Assembly: GCA_947495795.1 (NCBI GenBank)
Contig: CANMAI010000006.1
Location: 62,001-126,000 of the forward strand
DNA length: 64,000 bases
DNA from: an uncultured Paracoccaceae bacterium
GTDB lineage: Bacteria; Pseudomonadota; Alphaproteobacteria; Rhodobacterales; Rhodobacteraceae
Direction: 5' to 3'
Shown here: piece by piece, positions 18,479-27,068 of the stretch
Layout: every line of letters begins with the position of its first letter
Position numbering within the stretch: position 1 is the first letter of the stretch
The notes under the pieces: model-generated
What the model was told of the DNA's origin: nothing
Database searches by the model: none
The model's input: only the letters and a program-made list of their open reading frames with translations
Made by a program: the position numbers and the translations under genes

Positions 18479-20685
18479 CAGGCGGCTGCTGCTTCGGGAG
18501 CGAAGCGGGTGTAGAAGCTTTCGCCTTTGGCGGCCATATCGTTGAGGAGGGCCGGGGCCTCGAAGCGGGTGCCGTGGGCCTCTGCGAGGGTTTCGCAGAT
18601 CTCTACTGCCTTGGCCGCGCCGATCATATCGAGCCACGAGAGCGGCCCGCCGGACCATGGCATGAAGCCCCAGCCGAGGATGGCACCGACATCGCCTTCG
18701 CGGATGTCCATCAGCACGCCTTCTTCGAGCGCGCGGACAGCCTCCAGCGTTTGGGCCATGATGAGGCGGTGCTGGACTGTGGTGAGATCGGGCTGGTCTT
18801 CGGCTGTTGGCCAGTTTTCGCGGAGGCCAGGCCAGAGGCCTGTGCGTTTGCCCTTTTCATCGTAGTCGTAATAGCCGGATTTGGATTTGCGACCCAAGCG
18901 GCCTGCCTCGAAGAGCTTGAAGAGCACTTCGTCCGCCTTGGCGGCGGCTTCGGGGTAGGCGTCTCCCATGGCGGCTTTCGTGGCCTTGGCGATTTTGACG
19001 CCGAGGTCGATGCTTGTTTCGTCGTTGAGCTGAAGCGGGCCGAGGGGCATGCCCATCTGTTTGGCAGCGTTCTCGATCAACGCCGGTTCGACGCCTTCGG
19101 CCACCATCAGTACGCCTTCGTTGATATAGGGGATGATGCAACGGTTGGCGTAGAAGAAGCGGGCATCGTTGACGACGATGGGGGTTTTGCGGATCTGGCG
19201 GACGAAATCGAGGGCTTTTGCGGTGGCGCGATCCCCTGTTTCCTTGCCCTTGATGATCTCGACGAGCAGCATCTTCTCGACGGGGGAGAAAAAGTGGATG
19301 CCGATGAACTGTTCGGGGCGTTTGCTGGCTTTCGCGAGATCGGTGATGGGCAGCGTCGAGGTGTTGGTGGCGAAGATTGCATCCTCGCCGATCACGGCCT
19401 CGGTTTTGGCGGTGACTTCGGCTTTGATGGCCGGGTCTTCGAAGACGGCTTCGACGATGAGGTCGCAGTCCTTCAGGGCTTCGTAATCGGGTGTGGCGGT
19501 GACGCGGGCGAGGATGGCGTCGGCCTTTTCCTGCGTGGATTTCTTGCGTTTGACGCCTTCGGCGAGGTAGTTGGCAACATGGGCGTGGCCTTTGTCGGCG
19601 GCCTCCTGATCGCGGTCTACGAGGACGACTTCGATGCCCGCTTGCGCGGAGACGGTGGCGATGCCTGCGCCCATCATGCCCGCACCCAGGATGCCGACTT
19701 TCTTCACGCTTTCATCAGGGATGGCCGGGCGGACAGCGCCTTTCTCAAGCTCGCCCTTGCTGAGAAAGATCGAGCGGATCATGTTGGCGGAGCTTGGGTT
19801 CATCAGGATTTTGGTGAACCAGCGGGCCTCGATTTTCAGGGCCGTATCGAAGGGCACGAGCGCGCCTTCGTAGATGGCGGAGAGCATGGCCTTGGCGGCG
19901 GGGTAGACGCCCTGCGTCTTGCCGTGGACCATGGCGGTGGCGCCCACGAAGGTCATGAAACCGGCGGGGTGGTAGGGGGTGCCGCCGGGCATCTTGTAGC
20001 CCTTGGCATCCCATGGTTTGAGGATGTCGGCATCTGTGGCGCTGAGCACCCATTCCTTGGCTTTGGCCAGCAGTTCATCGGCGGGGACGACTTCATCTAT
20101 CAGGCCCATGGATTTGGCCTTTGCGGGCGGCAGCATCTTGCCTTCGAGAAGGATCGGGGCTGCGGCCATCGCGCCCATCATGCGGGTGACGCGGGTGGTG
20201 CCACCTGCACCCGGGAAGATGCCGACGAGGATTTCGGGGAGGCCCACCTTGGCCTTTGGATTATCGGCCATGAAGCGGCGGTGACAGGCGAGCGCGACCT
20301 CTGTGCCGATGCCAGCGGACGTGCCGGGGGAGGCCCAGGCGACGGGTTTGCCGCCCTTGTTGGTCTTTGTGTCCATGTTGTTGCGCTCGATCTTGCGCAG
20401 GATGCGGTGGCCGTTCATCGTGAAATCGAAGAGGGCTTGTGCAGGCTCATCGCCCGCTTCCGCGCGGATGGTGGCCAGCACCGAGAGATCCATGCCGCCT
20501 GCGAAATCCTTCTTGGCGGAGGTGACGATGACACCTTTCACGGTGTCGTCGGCCATGGCCTTGTCGAAATGTTCCTCGAACTCGCGGAAGCCCTCCAGCG
20601 TCATGACGTTCATGGAGGTTTCGGGCTGATCCCATGCGAGGGTGACAACGCCATCTGCGTCTTGGGTATAGGTGAAGGTGGACAT
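18478..20685 (-). CDS. fadJ: Bifunctional enoyl-CoA hydratase / 3-hydroxyacyl-CoA dehydrogenase (FadB/FadJ type)
   Basis: This 735-residue multifunctional beta-oxidation enzyme hydrates trans-2-enoyl-CoA and oxidises the 3-hydroxyacyl-CoA with NAD+. The N-terminal crotonase domain (about 1-190) contains the oxyanion stretch DFAGGMDLSVL and PGAGGTTRVTRMMG. The dehydrogenase NAD-binding site GILGAGMMGAGIA lies near residue 330, the HFFSPVEKM motif near 455, and two C-terminal HAD helical domains follow. Its partner thiolase lies upstream on the same strand. The precise FadB versus FadJ assignment is not resolved. Confidence 0.92.
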   Translation of the reverse strand: MSTFTYTQDADGVVTLAWDQPETSMNVMTLEGFREFEEHFDKAMADDTVKGVIVTSAKKDFAGGMDLSVLATIRAEAGDEPAQALFDFTMNGHRILRKIERNNMDTKTNKGGKPVAWASPGTSAGIGTEVALACHRRFMADNPKAKVGLPEILVGIFPGAGGTTRVTRMMGAMAAAPILLEGKMLPPAKAKSMGLIDEVVPADELLAKAKEWVLSATDADILKPWDAKGYKMPGGTPYHPAGFMTFVGATAMVHGKTQGVYPAAKAMLSAIYEGALVPFDTALKIEARWFTKILMNPSSANMIRSIFLSKGELEKGAVRPAIPDESVKKVGILGAGMMGAGIATVSAQAGIEVVLVDRDQEAADKGHAHVANYLAEGVKRKKSTQEKADAILARVTATPDYEALKDCDLIVEAVFEDPAIKAEVTAKTEAVIGEDAIFATNTSTLPITDLAKASKRPEQFIGIHFFSPVEKMLLVEIIKGKETGDRATAKALDFVRQIRKTPIVVNDARFFYANRCIIPYINEGVLMVAEGVEPALIENAAKQMGMPLGPLQLNDETSIDLGVKIAKATKAAMGDAYPEAAAKADEVLFKLFEAGRLGRKSKSGYYDYDEKGKRTGLWPGLRENWPTAEDQPDLTTVQHRLIMAQTLEAVRALEEGVLMDIREGDVGAILGWGFMPWSGGPLSWLDMIGAAKAVEICETLAEAHGTRFEAPALLNDMAAKGESFYTRFAPEAAAA

Positions 20686-20716
20686 GGCTTAAGCCTCCTG
20701 TCTGATCCCTGACGGG

Positions 20717-21142
20717 TCAGTCAGGGAGGGCTGTGCGGTTGAAATATTCGGTGTGGCTGAGATGGACGGCGACGCGCGTTGTGTCTGCCCGTTCGCGGAG
20801 TACGTAGGTGGTGATGACATCGGCGATCGTGCTGCCGTTCTGATCGAGGTAGAACCAGTTGACATCGACCATGGTGAGGCCGGGCGCGAAGGAGCGGATA
20901 TCGAGGATCTGCTTGGTGATGGCCGCGAGGCCGCGCCCGAGAAAGCGCGCGCGGACATCTGCGCAGAAGGCAATGAACTCGTTGCGGTCAGAAAAACTCT
21001 CGGTGCCGAGCGGGGTGACGAGGATGAAAGGTTCTTCGTAGAAATCGGATATTTCATCCCATCGGCCATCGAGAAAGGGCTCGATGAACCGCTGAAAGAA
21101 CAGGTCAGGTTTTGACGGCACGGCCTTGGTATTCCCACACAC
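20717..21142 (-). CDS. NTF2/SnoaL-like protein, unknown function
   Basis: This is a 141-residue protein with a GTG start at 21142 and AGGGA five bases upstream. The pattern (helical start, FYEEPFILVTPLG, VDVNWFYLDQNGSTIADVITTYVLR) fits an NTF2-like fold, but I cannot name the subfamily. Position between cupin and fadJ-type genes suggests a minor role in the same operon. No signal peptide. Confidence 0.68.
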   Translation of the reverse strand: MCGNTKAVPSKPDLFFQRFIEPFLDGRWDEISDFYEEPFILVTPLGTESFSDRNEFIAFCADVRARFLGRGLAAITKQILDIRSFAPGLTMVDVNWFYLDQNGSTIADVITTYVLRERADTTRVAVHLSHTEYFNRTALPD

Positions 21143-21266
21143 TTCCCTGAGGCAGAAGGTAGTGGCTTCAGTGGGCGTTCCAAGCGTTTATTTGCCCGTG
21201 CGGGGGAAATGTTCGAGCGTGTTGTCGCGTAATCGACACCGGTTGGTGGGTATTGGTGGGGATTGG

Positions 21267-21728
21267 TCATTCCAGCGGCTCCCCGTTGGCGCGGGTCTGG
21301 CGGCTCTCTCCGTTCTCGAAGGTGTAGAGGAGATCGACCTCCGCGTAGTGGCAGACGTCGCGGGGTGCGCGGGTGCCGATGATGAGGTAGGTGGCCGGGG
21401 CATCCGTATGGTTTTTGAGGTGGTGGGCGTTGGGCACGCCCGCCTTCCACGTCGCGGCATCGCCGGGATGGAGGATGTGGGGGCCATCATCCTCGATCAG
21501 GGTGACCTCGCCTGTGAGCATGTAGAGGAACTCGTCCTCATCCTCATGCCAATGGCGGTGAGAGGAGGTGGCCCCGGACGGCAGCGTTTCGAGATAGGCG
21601 CCGAATTGCGTGAGATCGCCTGCATCTCCCAGCGATTGCGTGATGCCTCGGCCCATGCCCTCGGCCAGCTTGCCCGGGTAGGATGTACCTGTGGTGCCTT
21701 CGACGCTGCCTTTGGGGATGACGGGCAT
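21267..21728 (-). CDS. Cupin-domain protein, copy 1
   Basis: This is a 153-residue single-domain cupin. Motif 1 appears as [21 protein letters not shown] and motif 2 as PNAHHLKNHTDAPATYLIIG, so the metal-binding His/His/Glu/His set is present. Start at 21728; its ATG overlaps the stop of the next cupin gene (TGATG). It is paralogous to that neighbour along nearly its whole length, ending in DVCHYAEVDLLY. Substrate unknown. Confidence 0.87.
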   Translation of the reverse strand: MPVIPKGSVEGTTGTSYPGKLAEGMGRGITQSLGDAGDLTQFGAYLETLPSGATSSHRHWHEDEDEFLYMLTGEVTLIEDDGPHILHPGDAATWKAGVPNAHHLKNHTDAPATYLIIGTRAPRDVCHYAEVDLLYTFENGESRQTRANGEPLE

Positions 21729-22189
21729 CAGGCGCGGCCCTCCTTGATCAGGGTGCCGTCTGCGGCCTGGAGCTGCCATTGGCCCGCGCTTTTGTGGAGG
21801 CTTCGGCCAGTATCGGGGTAGTGGCAGACATCCTGTGCCGCACGTGTGCCGACAACGAGGAAGGTGCAGGGCTGCGCCGAGCGGTTGCGGATGTGATGCC
21901 CGTTGGGCACGCCCGCTTTCCAGGTGACGGCATCGCCGGGAGTGAGCGGGTGCTCGCCTTCATCGTCGATCATCATGGCGGCACCTTCCAGCATGTAGAG
22001 GAACTCATCCTCTGCCGTGTGCCAGTGCCTGTTGGAAGACCGCGCACCGGGGTGGAGGGTTTCAACATTTGCACCGAACTGGGTAAGGCCACCGGACCGG
22101 GCGAGATGCACGATCTCCGCCTTTGCGTCATCTGCATCGGCGGGCTCGATATGCTCTGCCTTTCCGTCGCTCTTGCGGATAACGGGCAT
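21728..22189 (-). CDS. Cupin-domain protein, copy 2
   Basis: This is a 153-residue cupin, tandem duplicate of the downstream gene with equal length. Motif 1 is [21 protein letters not shown], where one histidine of the other copy is replaced by Asn, and motif 2 is [20 protein letters not shown]. The start MPVIRKSDG at 22189 matches the MPVIPKGS start of the paralogue, which settles the start of both. It follows the thiolase gene by 16 bases. Confidence 0.87.
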   Translation of the reverse strand: MPVIRKSDGKAEHIEPADADDAKAEIVHLARSGGLTQFGANVETLHPGARSSNRHWHTAEDEFLYMLEGAAMMIDDEGEHPLTPGDAVTWKAGVPNGHHIRNRSAQPCTFLVVGTRAAQDVCHYPDTGRSLHKSAGQWQLQAADGTLIKEGRA

Positions 22190-22205
22190 GTCGGCGGCCT
22201 TTCGG

Positions 22206-23417
22206 TTACACGCGCTCGATGATTGTGGCGGAGCCCATGCCGGATGCGACGCAGAGCGTGGCGAGGCCGGTGCCCTTGCCCGTGCGCTCCAGCTCATCCA
22301 GGAGGGTGCCGATGATCATGGCACCCGTGGCACCTAGGGGGTGGCCCATGGCGATGGCCCCACCATTGACGTTGATCTTGTCGTGATCCACGTCGAAGGC
22401 CTGCATGAAGCGGAGGACGACGGCGGCGAAGGCTTCGTTCACCTCGAAGAGATCAATGTCGGAGATCGACATGCCGTTTTCCGCAAGGATCTTTTCCGTC
22501 ACAGGCACGGGGCCTGTGAGGTTGATCGTCGGGTCCGTGCCGATCTTGGCGTTGGCGCGGATGCGGGCGCGGGGTTTGAGGCCGTGCTTCTCGCCAAACT
22601 CCTTGTTGCCGACGAGGATGGCCGCCGCACCGTCGACGATGCCGGAGGAGTTCCCTGCGTGGTGGACGTGGTTGATCTTCTCCAGATGCGGATATTTGAG
22701 GAGGGCGACGTTATCAAAGCCGGGCATCACCTCGCCCATATCCTTGAAGGCGGGTTTGAGCGCGCCGAGGCTCTGCATATCTGTGCCGGGGCGGATATAC
22801 TCATCATGATCGAGGATGGGGAGGCCGTTCTGATCCTTGATCTCGATCACGGATCTGGCGAAGCGGCCTTCGTCCCATGCGGCTTTGGCGCGTTTCTGGC
22901 TTTCCACCGCATAGCTATCACAATCGTCGCGGGAAAAGCCGTATTCGGTGGCGATGATATCGGCGGAGATGCCTTGCGGCACGAAATAGGATTTCATCGC
23001 GAGTTCCGGATCGACCGCGATGGCGGCACCGTCGGAGCCCATGGCGACGCGGCCCATCATCTCTACACCGCCGGTGACATAGGCATTGCCGGAGCCGCCC
23101 TTCACCTGATTGGCGCCGATGTTCGTTGCTTCCATGCCCGAGGCGCAGAAGCGGTTGATGGCGAGGCCCGGCACGCTTTCCGCGAAATCAGAGAGAAGCA
23201 CCGCAGAGCGGGCAAGGCAGCCCCCTTGTTCCATCACTTGCGTGACGTTGCCCCAAATGACGTCTTCCACAGTGCTTGTATCAAGCTCGTTGCGTCGGGC
23301 GAGTTCGTTGAGGACGTTCGCGGAGAGGCGGACGGAGGAGACTTCGTGCAGGGAGCCATCCTTGCGGCCCTTGCCACGGGGGGAGCGGATGGCGTCGTAG
23401 ATATAGGCTTCGGTCAT
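22206..23417 (-). CDS. fadA: Acetyl-CoA C-acyltransferase (thiolase)
   Basis: This 403-residue thiolase carries out the last step of beta-oxidation, cleaving 3-ketoacyl-CoA to acetyl-CoA and a shortened acyl-CoA. The acylated cysteine lies in [11 protein letters not shown] (about residue 88), the histidine in [15 protein letters not shown] and the second catalytic cysteine in [11 protein letters not shown]. It lies upstream of the cupins and the fadJ-type gene on the same strand, forming a beta-oxidation operon. FadA versus FadI is not separable by eye. Confidence 0.92.
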   Translation of the reverse strand: MTEAYIYDAIRSPRGKGRKDGSLHEVSSVRLSANVLNELARRNELDTSTVEDVIWGNVTQVMEQGGCLARSAVLLSDFAESVPGLAINRFCASGMEATNIGANQVKGGSGNAYVTGGVEMMGRVAMGSDGAAIAVDPELAMKSYFVPQGISADIIATEYGFSRDDCDSYAVESQKRAKAAWDEGRFARSVIEIKDQNGLPILDHDEYIRPGTDMQSLGALKPAFKDMGEVMPGFDNVALLKYPHLEKINHVHHAGNSSGIVDGAAAILVGNKEFGEKHGLKPRARIRANAKIGTDPTINLTGPVPVTEKILAENGMSISDIDLFEVNEAFAAVVLRFMQAFDVDHDKINVNGGAIAMGHPLGATGAMIIGTLLDELERTGKGTGLATLCVASGMGSATIIERV

Positions 23418-23456
23418 TTTCAGTGCTCCTGTGGGTCGGACATGCGTGTATGTGCG

Positions 23457-23843
23457 TTATTGTGCGTTGGTGAGATCTTCGGAGAAGAGGCTGATGAGAT
23501 TGAGCCATTGGACAATCGCGATCAGCAGGGCAGTAACGGCAAGCAGGATCTGGGAACGATAGAGGCTGCGCAGCCGGAGGCCGTAATCAGGCAGAAGGGC
23601 GAGGCCCAGAAACAGGATCGTGACGGCGGGCAGGATGAGGCCTGCGGAAAACACTGTGGTGACGAGCAGAGATATGAGGGCCGCCCACGCAACGATGCCG
23701 ATGAGCATATGCGCAAGGCCGGTACGTACCTGAATATCGGCCGGATCGGGATGCGCTGTTTCTGCCCGGCGCACGACAAGGGCCAGCGCAGCGCAGGCGA
23801 GGCCGAGAGCCATTGCCAGAACGAGGAGACCTCCGGTCGTCAT
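23457..23843 (-). CDS. Small four-helix membrane protein, unknown
   Basis: This 128-residue protein has about four hydrophobic segments (roughly residues 3-23, 45-66, 68-85, 97-115) with short charged loops. No family recognised. It lies 39 bases upstream of the thiolase gene on the same strand and could be the first gene of that operon. Confidence 0.65.
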   Translation of the reverse strand: MTTGGLLVLAMALGLACAALALVVRRAETAHPDPADIQVRTGLAHMLIGIVAWAALISLLVTTVFSAGLILPAVTILFLGLALLPDYGLRLRSLYRSQILLAVTALLIAIVQWLNLISLFSEDLTNAQ

Positions 23844-24167
23844 ATTCCCCCACTTCTATTATTGCGCCGGGTGCCGTGGGCACCTTGAGCGACCGGCCAT
23901 TCATGACACGGTGTTGGTGATCAATATACATGTTTATTGGGTGGGGTATTCAAGCTTTCTGGCAGAGATTTGATCGTAACGTCGCGGCAGGCCGAGGTTG
24001 CCTGGAATGATTGTGCAGATGGCCCTTTCTGCAATGCGTGGGGCTTCGGGCAGAAAAATGCGGGCCGCCCAGGAGTGTTCTGAAATCAGGAAGGCCGCAG
24101 CGCGACTTAACGCACAGCGGCCCTGCAAGCCGAGTGGGGGGATACCCGGCCTGTATTGGTGTGTCGA
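23844..24167. other. Gene-free stretch
   Basis: These 324 bases lie between the PilJ-like protein gene and the small membrane protein gene. A hairpin GGTGCCGTGGGCACC is present near 23870. A 64-codon - strand frame (23934..24128) has a plausible protein-like composition but no recognisable family, and could be a gene fragment. Confidence 0.4.
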
Positions 24168-25088
24168 TCAGGAACCGCTGTTGGTGCCTGCTTCGAATTC
24201 GGCAAGGAGATGCACGGCCTCTGCCATCTCTTCGAGGAAGACTTCCGTGCCCTCGACGAACTCTGCAAGTTCAGACAGGCCGACCGCGTTGCCCGAGGCT
24301 ACGGTGGATGCGGTGAGCCGCACCTGCTGCCATTTTTCATTGGCGACTGCCAGCTGATCCTTGATGGCCGGGGTGGGGGGCTTTGGAACGCCACCGATCG
24401 GGAAGCCTTCCTGGAAGGCGGCGAGAGAGTTCTCGAAGAGCGCTATGGTTTCGGCCAGCTCCTTTTCCTCATCCCCCGGTTTGTAGCCGGACTGCACGAG
24501 GCATACTTCCTTGGCCACCTTCTGGGAGAGCATCAGCTGGCGATTGTAGAGATCGAGGAGGTGAGCTTCACCGATGCCGCCTTCGCCCAGCACGGTTGCA
24601 TAGACGGCGCGGGTCTGGGTGACCATGTCATTGACGCGTTTGTCGAGTTCGAGTGTGAGCTTGTTGAGGCGATCGAAATCCTGATCTGTCACAAGTGTGC
24701 CGCTGAGCGCCTTGTCGTAATAGGTGCGGGTGGACGCCCACATGAGATCGACGTTATCCCAAGCCTGCTTTACCTGTGGGGAGGTCTCGGCGAAAATTTC
24801 GAGATCGTCATCGCCTTCGATCAGGGCGACATGGATGGTATCGAATGTATCGATTGCGGAAGAGAGACGCTGCACGCTTTTCATCGGGTCGATCCCGGAG
24901 CGCGCGAAACAGAAGTATTTTGCCATACGCTCAGACAGCATGCGTTGATTGCCGACATGTTCGATGTGAACTGCGACGGAATGCGGATTGACGGTTGTTT
25001 CCGCGGCTGCCGGTGCGGCGATGCCGAGGGCAAGGACGGAGCTTATCGCAATTGCAGGGGCGATTTTAGGGAACTTTAGTGTAGTCAT
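24168..25088 (-). CDS. Exported protein with two PilJ-type (MCP N-terminal) domains
   Basis: This is a 306-residue protein with a Sec signal (cleavage near PAAAE, residue 29) and two copies of the helical sensor domain found at the N-terminus of type IV pilus chemotaxis transducers. The repeated motif is NQRMLSERMAKYFC (about residue 47) and NRQLMLSQKVAKEVCLV (about 187). There is no membrane anchor and no signalling domain, so it is a free periplasmic form. It could bind a small ligand such as nitrate or nitrite, as related domains do, but this is inference. GAGAGG lies upstream of the ATG. Confidence 0.8.
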   Translation of the reverse strand: MTTLKFPKIAPAIAISSVLALGIAAPAAAETTVNPHSVAVHIEHVGNQRMLSERMAKYFCFARSGIDPMKSVQRLSSAIDTFDTIHVALIEGDDDLEIFAETSPQVKQAWDNVDLMWASTRTYYDKALSGTLVTDQDFDRLNKLTLELDKRVNDMVTQTRAVYATVLGEGGIGEAHLLDLYNRQLMLSQKVAKEVCLVQSGYKPGDEEKELAETIALFENSLAAFQEGFPIGGVPKPPTPAIKDQLAVANEKWQQVRLTASTVASGNAVGLSELAEFVEGTEVFLEEMAEAVHLLAEFEAGTNSGS

Positions 25089-25259
25089 AATGGCCTCTCT
25101 CGTTAAGATTATACTGGTCGTGGAAGTTCAGATATATCGGCGTGAGAGAAAATCACGAAAAAAAATTGAAAAAGATAATAAATTTGATTGCTCTGGTTAA
25201 AGTGATAAAAATTTATACTGCCCAATTTTCGCCGTATTTAAATAAAGTGAAATCTATAT
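25089..25259. other. AT-rich intergenic region
   Basis: This 171-base stretch is much richer in A/T than the surroundings, with several A-runs. It lies upstream of the exported PilJ-like gene (24168..25088, - strand) and probably holds its promoter. No gene is seen. Confidence 0.4.
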
Positions 25260-25874
25260 TTATGGCATGCAGTCGTATGCGGCGCGCCAGCCCGGGAGTT
25301 CGGAAATCGCTGCCCGCCATCTTCCGATATTCGGCCAGTCGACGATATCTATATCAATTTCCTCAAGAAAATAGATGTATCCGGCGCAGGAGAGATCGGC
25401 GGTTGTGAGCTGGTCTCCGATGATGAAAGGACGGTCTGAGAGGCGGTTCTCCAGTGTTTTCATGGCGGCTTTGGCGCGTCCCATCAGGAACGCAATAACG
25501 TCTGCGTTGCGTTTTTCCTCCGGCAGAAAAAGTTGCATGAAACGGCCAGTGGCGAGGTTGGCGGTGAGTTTATGGTTGTCCCAGAGGGTCCAGCGCAGGA
25601 TTTCGCGGCGTTCCTCCGGGGTGGAGCCGCCGAACTGGCCGTGTTTTTCGCTGAGATAGTCGAGGATGACGCCGGATTGCGTGAGGCGGAGGGGGCCTTC
25701 GGTGTAGCAGGGGACTTCGGCCATCTCGTTCGTTGCGAGATAGTCGGGGCTACGGGTGGCGCCCTTGAAGAAATCGACGAAAACCGGTTCCCACTCCTGA
25801 CCGCAGAGATCGAGCATCATGGCGGCCTTGTACGCATTTCCGGACTGGGCGAAGCAGTGAAGGGTGGGTGTCAT
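25260..25874 (-). CDS. Glutathione S-transferase family protein
   Basis: This 204-residue cytoplasmic GST has an N-terminal thioredoxin-fold domain with AQSGNAYKAAMMLDLCG and the cis-proline region EMAEVPCYTEG, then L-T-Q-S-G-V-I-L for the gamma-glutamyl contact. The all-helical C-terminal domain contains the hydrophobic staple region LTTADLSCAGYIYFL. Likely roles are glutathione conjugation or reduction. The substrate is unknown. Confidence 0.9.
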   Translation of the reverse strand: MTPTLHCFAQSGNAYKAAMMLDLCGQEWEPVFVDFFKGATRSPDYLATNEMAEVPCYTEGPLRLTQSGVILDYLSEKHGQFGGSTPEERREILRWTLWDNHKLTANLATGRFMQLFLPEEKRNADVIAFLMGRAKAAMKTLENRLSDRPFIIGDQLTTADLSCAGYIYFLEEIDIDIVDWPNIGRWRAAISELPGWRAAYDCMP

Positions 25875-25890
25875 GTTTCGGTCCTTGGAT

Positions 25891-25960
25891 CGGGCGGCGG
25901 TTGACGGGCCCCGACTTCGGGGCGTTGCCCCTCAGCGGCCCGCCCGCCAGCCTTGCCCGG
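25891..25960. repeat. GC-rich palindromic repeat, copy A
   Basis: About 70 bases, nearly identical to 28264..28335. Outer arms CGGGCGG and CGCCCG flank an inner hairpin of CCCGACTTCGGGG followed by TTGCCCC. It lies between the GFA-family and GST genes. Confidence 0.65.
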
Positions 25961-25969
25961 GTTTCGTGG

Positions 25970-26428
25970 TCAGCCGCCATGTTCGTATTGGTGGGAGATG
26001 ATCTGTTCGCCTTCTGTGAAGAAGGTTTCCTTCTCGGTGAGGCCTGCGAGTTCGAGCACCCAGCCGCGACGGGATTCTATGCCGTGATTGGCGATGGGGC
26101 GGTAATCGATTTCCGTATCGATCGTGCCGACCATGAATTCGGTGCTGTCGGCCCCGATGCGGCGGTAGAAGACGGGTGTGCCGCATTCGTCGCAGAAGCC
26201 GCGCTCTGCCACGTTGGAGGATTGGTAGGTTTTGGCGTAGCCCTGCCAGTCTATGCGTGTGTTTTCCACCTCCATCAGCGGTGCGAAGGCGTTGCCGGTG
26301 GCGCGTTGGCACATGCGGCAGTGGCAGACGGTTTGTTTTGCCGGGCCTGCGGCGACGCTGTAGCGCACGGCGCCGCATTGGCAGGCACCCTCAAAGGGCT
26401 CGACTTCGACACAACCTGTGCGGTTCAT
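25970..26428 (-). CDS. GFA-family (CENP-V/glutathione-dependent formaldehyde-activating-like) protein
   Basis: This 152-residue protein has the Zn-binding cysteine pattern of the GFA fold: CQCGAVRY (about residues 16-23), CHCRMCQ (about 35-41) and CDECGTPV (about 79-86). The start at 26428 has GGAGA nine bases upstream; a longer frame adds 24 residues without family similarity. Members bind zinc, and some act on glutathione adducts. A GST gene lies next to it on the same strand. Confidence 0.87.
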   Translation of the reverse strand: MNRTGCVEVEPFEGACQCGAVRYSVAAGPAKQTVCHCRMCQRATGNAFAPLMEVENTRIDWQGYAKTYQSSNVAERGFCDECGTPVFYRRIGADSTEFMVGTIDTEIDYRPIANHGIESRRGWVLELAGLTEKETFFTEGEQIISHQYEHGG

Positions 26429-26498
26429 CACCAATCTCCGTTTGTTGGTGTGGCAGATTTGGTGGCAGAGTGGCCGGAAAGCGGAGCGGGGGCAATGC

Positions 26499-27038
26499 AT
26501 GGTTGAGAAAAGTGAGTGGGGCCGGACGGCGGAGCGCGGGCACTATGCGCGGCGTGCCTATGTTGTGGTGAAGGAGGAGGAGGCAGCGCTGGGTGATGCA
26601 GACGAGAAGCTGCTGGTGATGCTGTATGAGGAGGTGTGCACGCAGTGGCGGGATCTGCATGACGTGCGGTTCAAGCTGCTGGGGCTTTTGCCGCTGGTGA
26701 CGGTTGGGATCCTGAGTTTCGGGGCCGGTGCGGAGGGGATGACGGGAGCTTTTGCCGCCATGATCGTGACGGCGCTGGGGCTTGGGGTGACGCATGGGCT
26801 GCATGTCTATGACCGGCGAAACTCCGAGCTTTACAATGCGCTGATCTCTCGGGGGCGGCGGATCGAGGCGGAACTGGGTGTGCGGACGGGTGTGTATCTC
26901 GGGCGGCCTGCGCCCCGGGTATCGCAGATCACGCATGGGGTGGCGACCGGGACGATCTACTGGAGTGTGAAGGTCGCTTGGCTGGCGGCGTTTCTTGCGT
27001 CGGGCGTCTGGTTCGGCGAGCTATACAGGGGCGCCTGA
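26499..27038 (+). CDS. Membrane protein of unknown function
   Basis: With the ATG at 26499 (GGAG upstream) the protein has 179 residues. A charged N-terminal part (about 1-65) contains MLYEEVCTQWRDLHDVRFKLL. Two hydrophobic segments follow (about 66-85 and 87-106), then a soluble loop and a last membrane helix ending GVWFGELYRGA. A second copy of that C-terminal motif lies at 28231..28277 as a fragment. No family recognised. Confidence 0.65.
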   Translation: MVEKSEWGRTAERGHYARRAYVVVKEEEAALGDADEKLLVMLYEEVCTQWRDLHDVRFKLLGLLPLVTVGILSFGAGAEGMTGAFAAMIVTALGLGVTHGLHVYDRRNSELYNALISRGRRIEAELGVRTGVYLGRPAPRVSQITHGVATGTIYWSVKVAWLAAFLASGVWFGELYRGA

Positions 27039-27068
27039 AGGGATTCCTGCTTCGGGTCGCGGCGCCCC

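Noticed and set aside
18394-20712. Long open frame on the + strand (772 codons) opposite the fadJ-type gene
   Set aside because: It mirrors a strongly conserved bifunctional enzyme, is rich in residues expected from antisense high-GC codons and matches no family.
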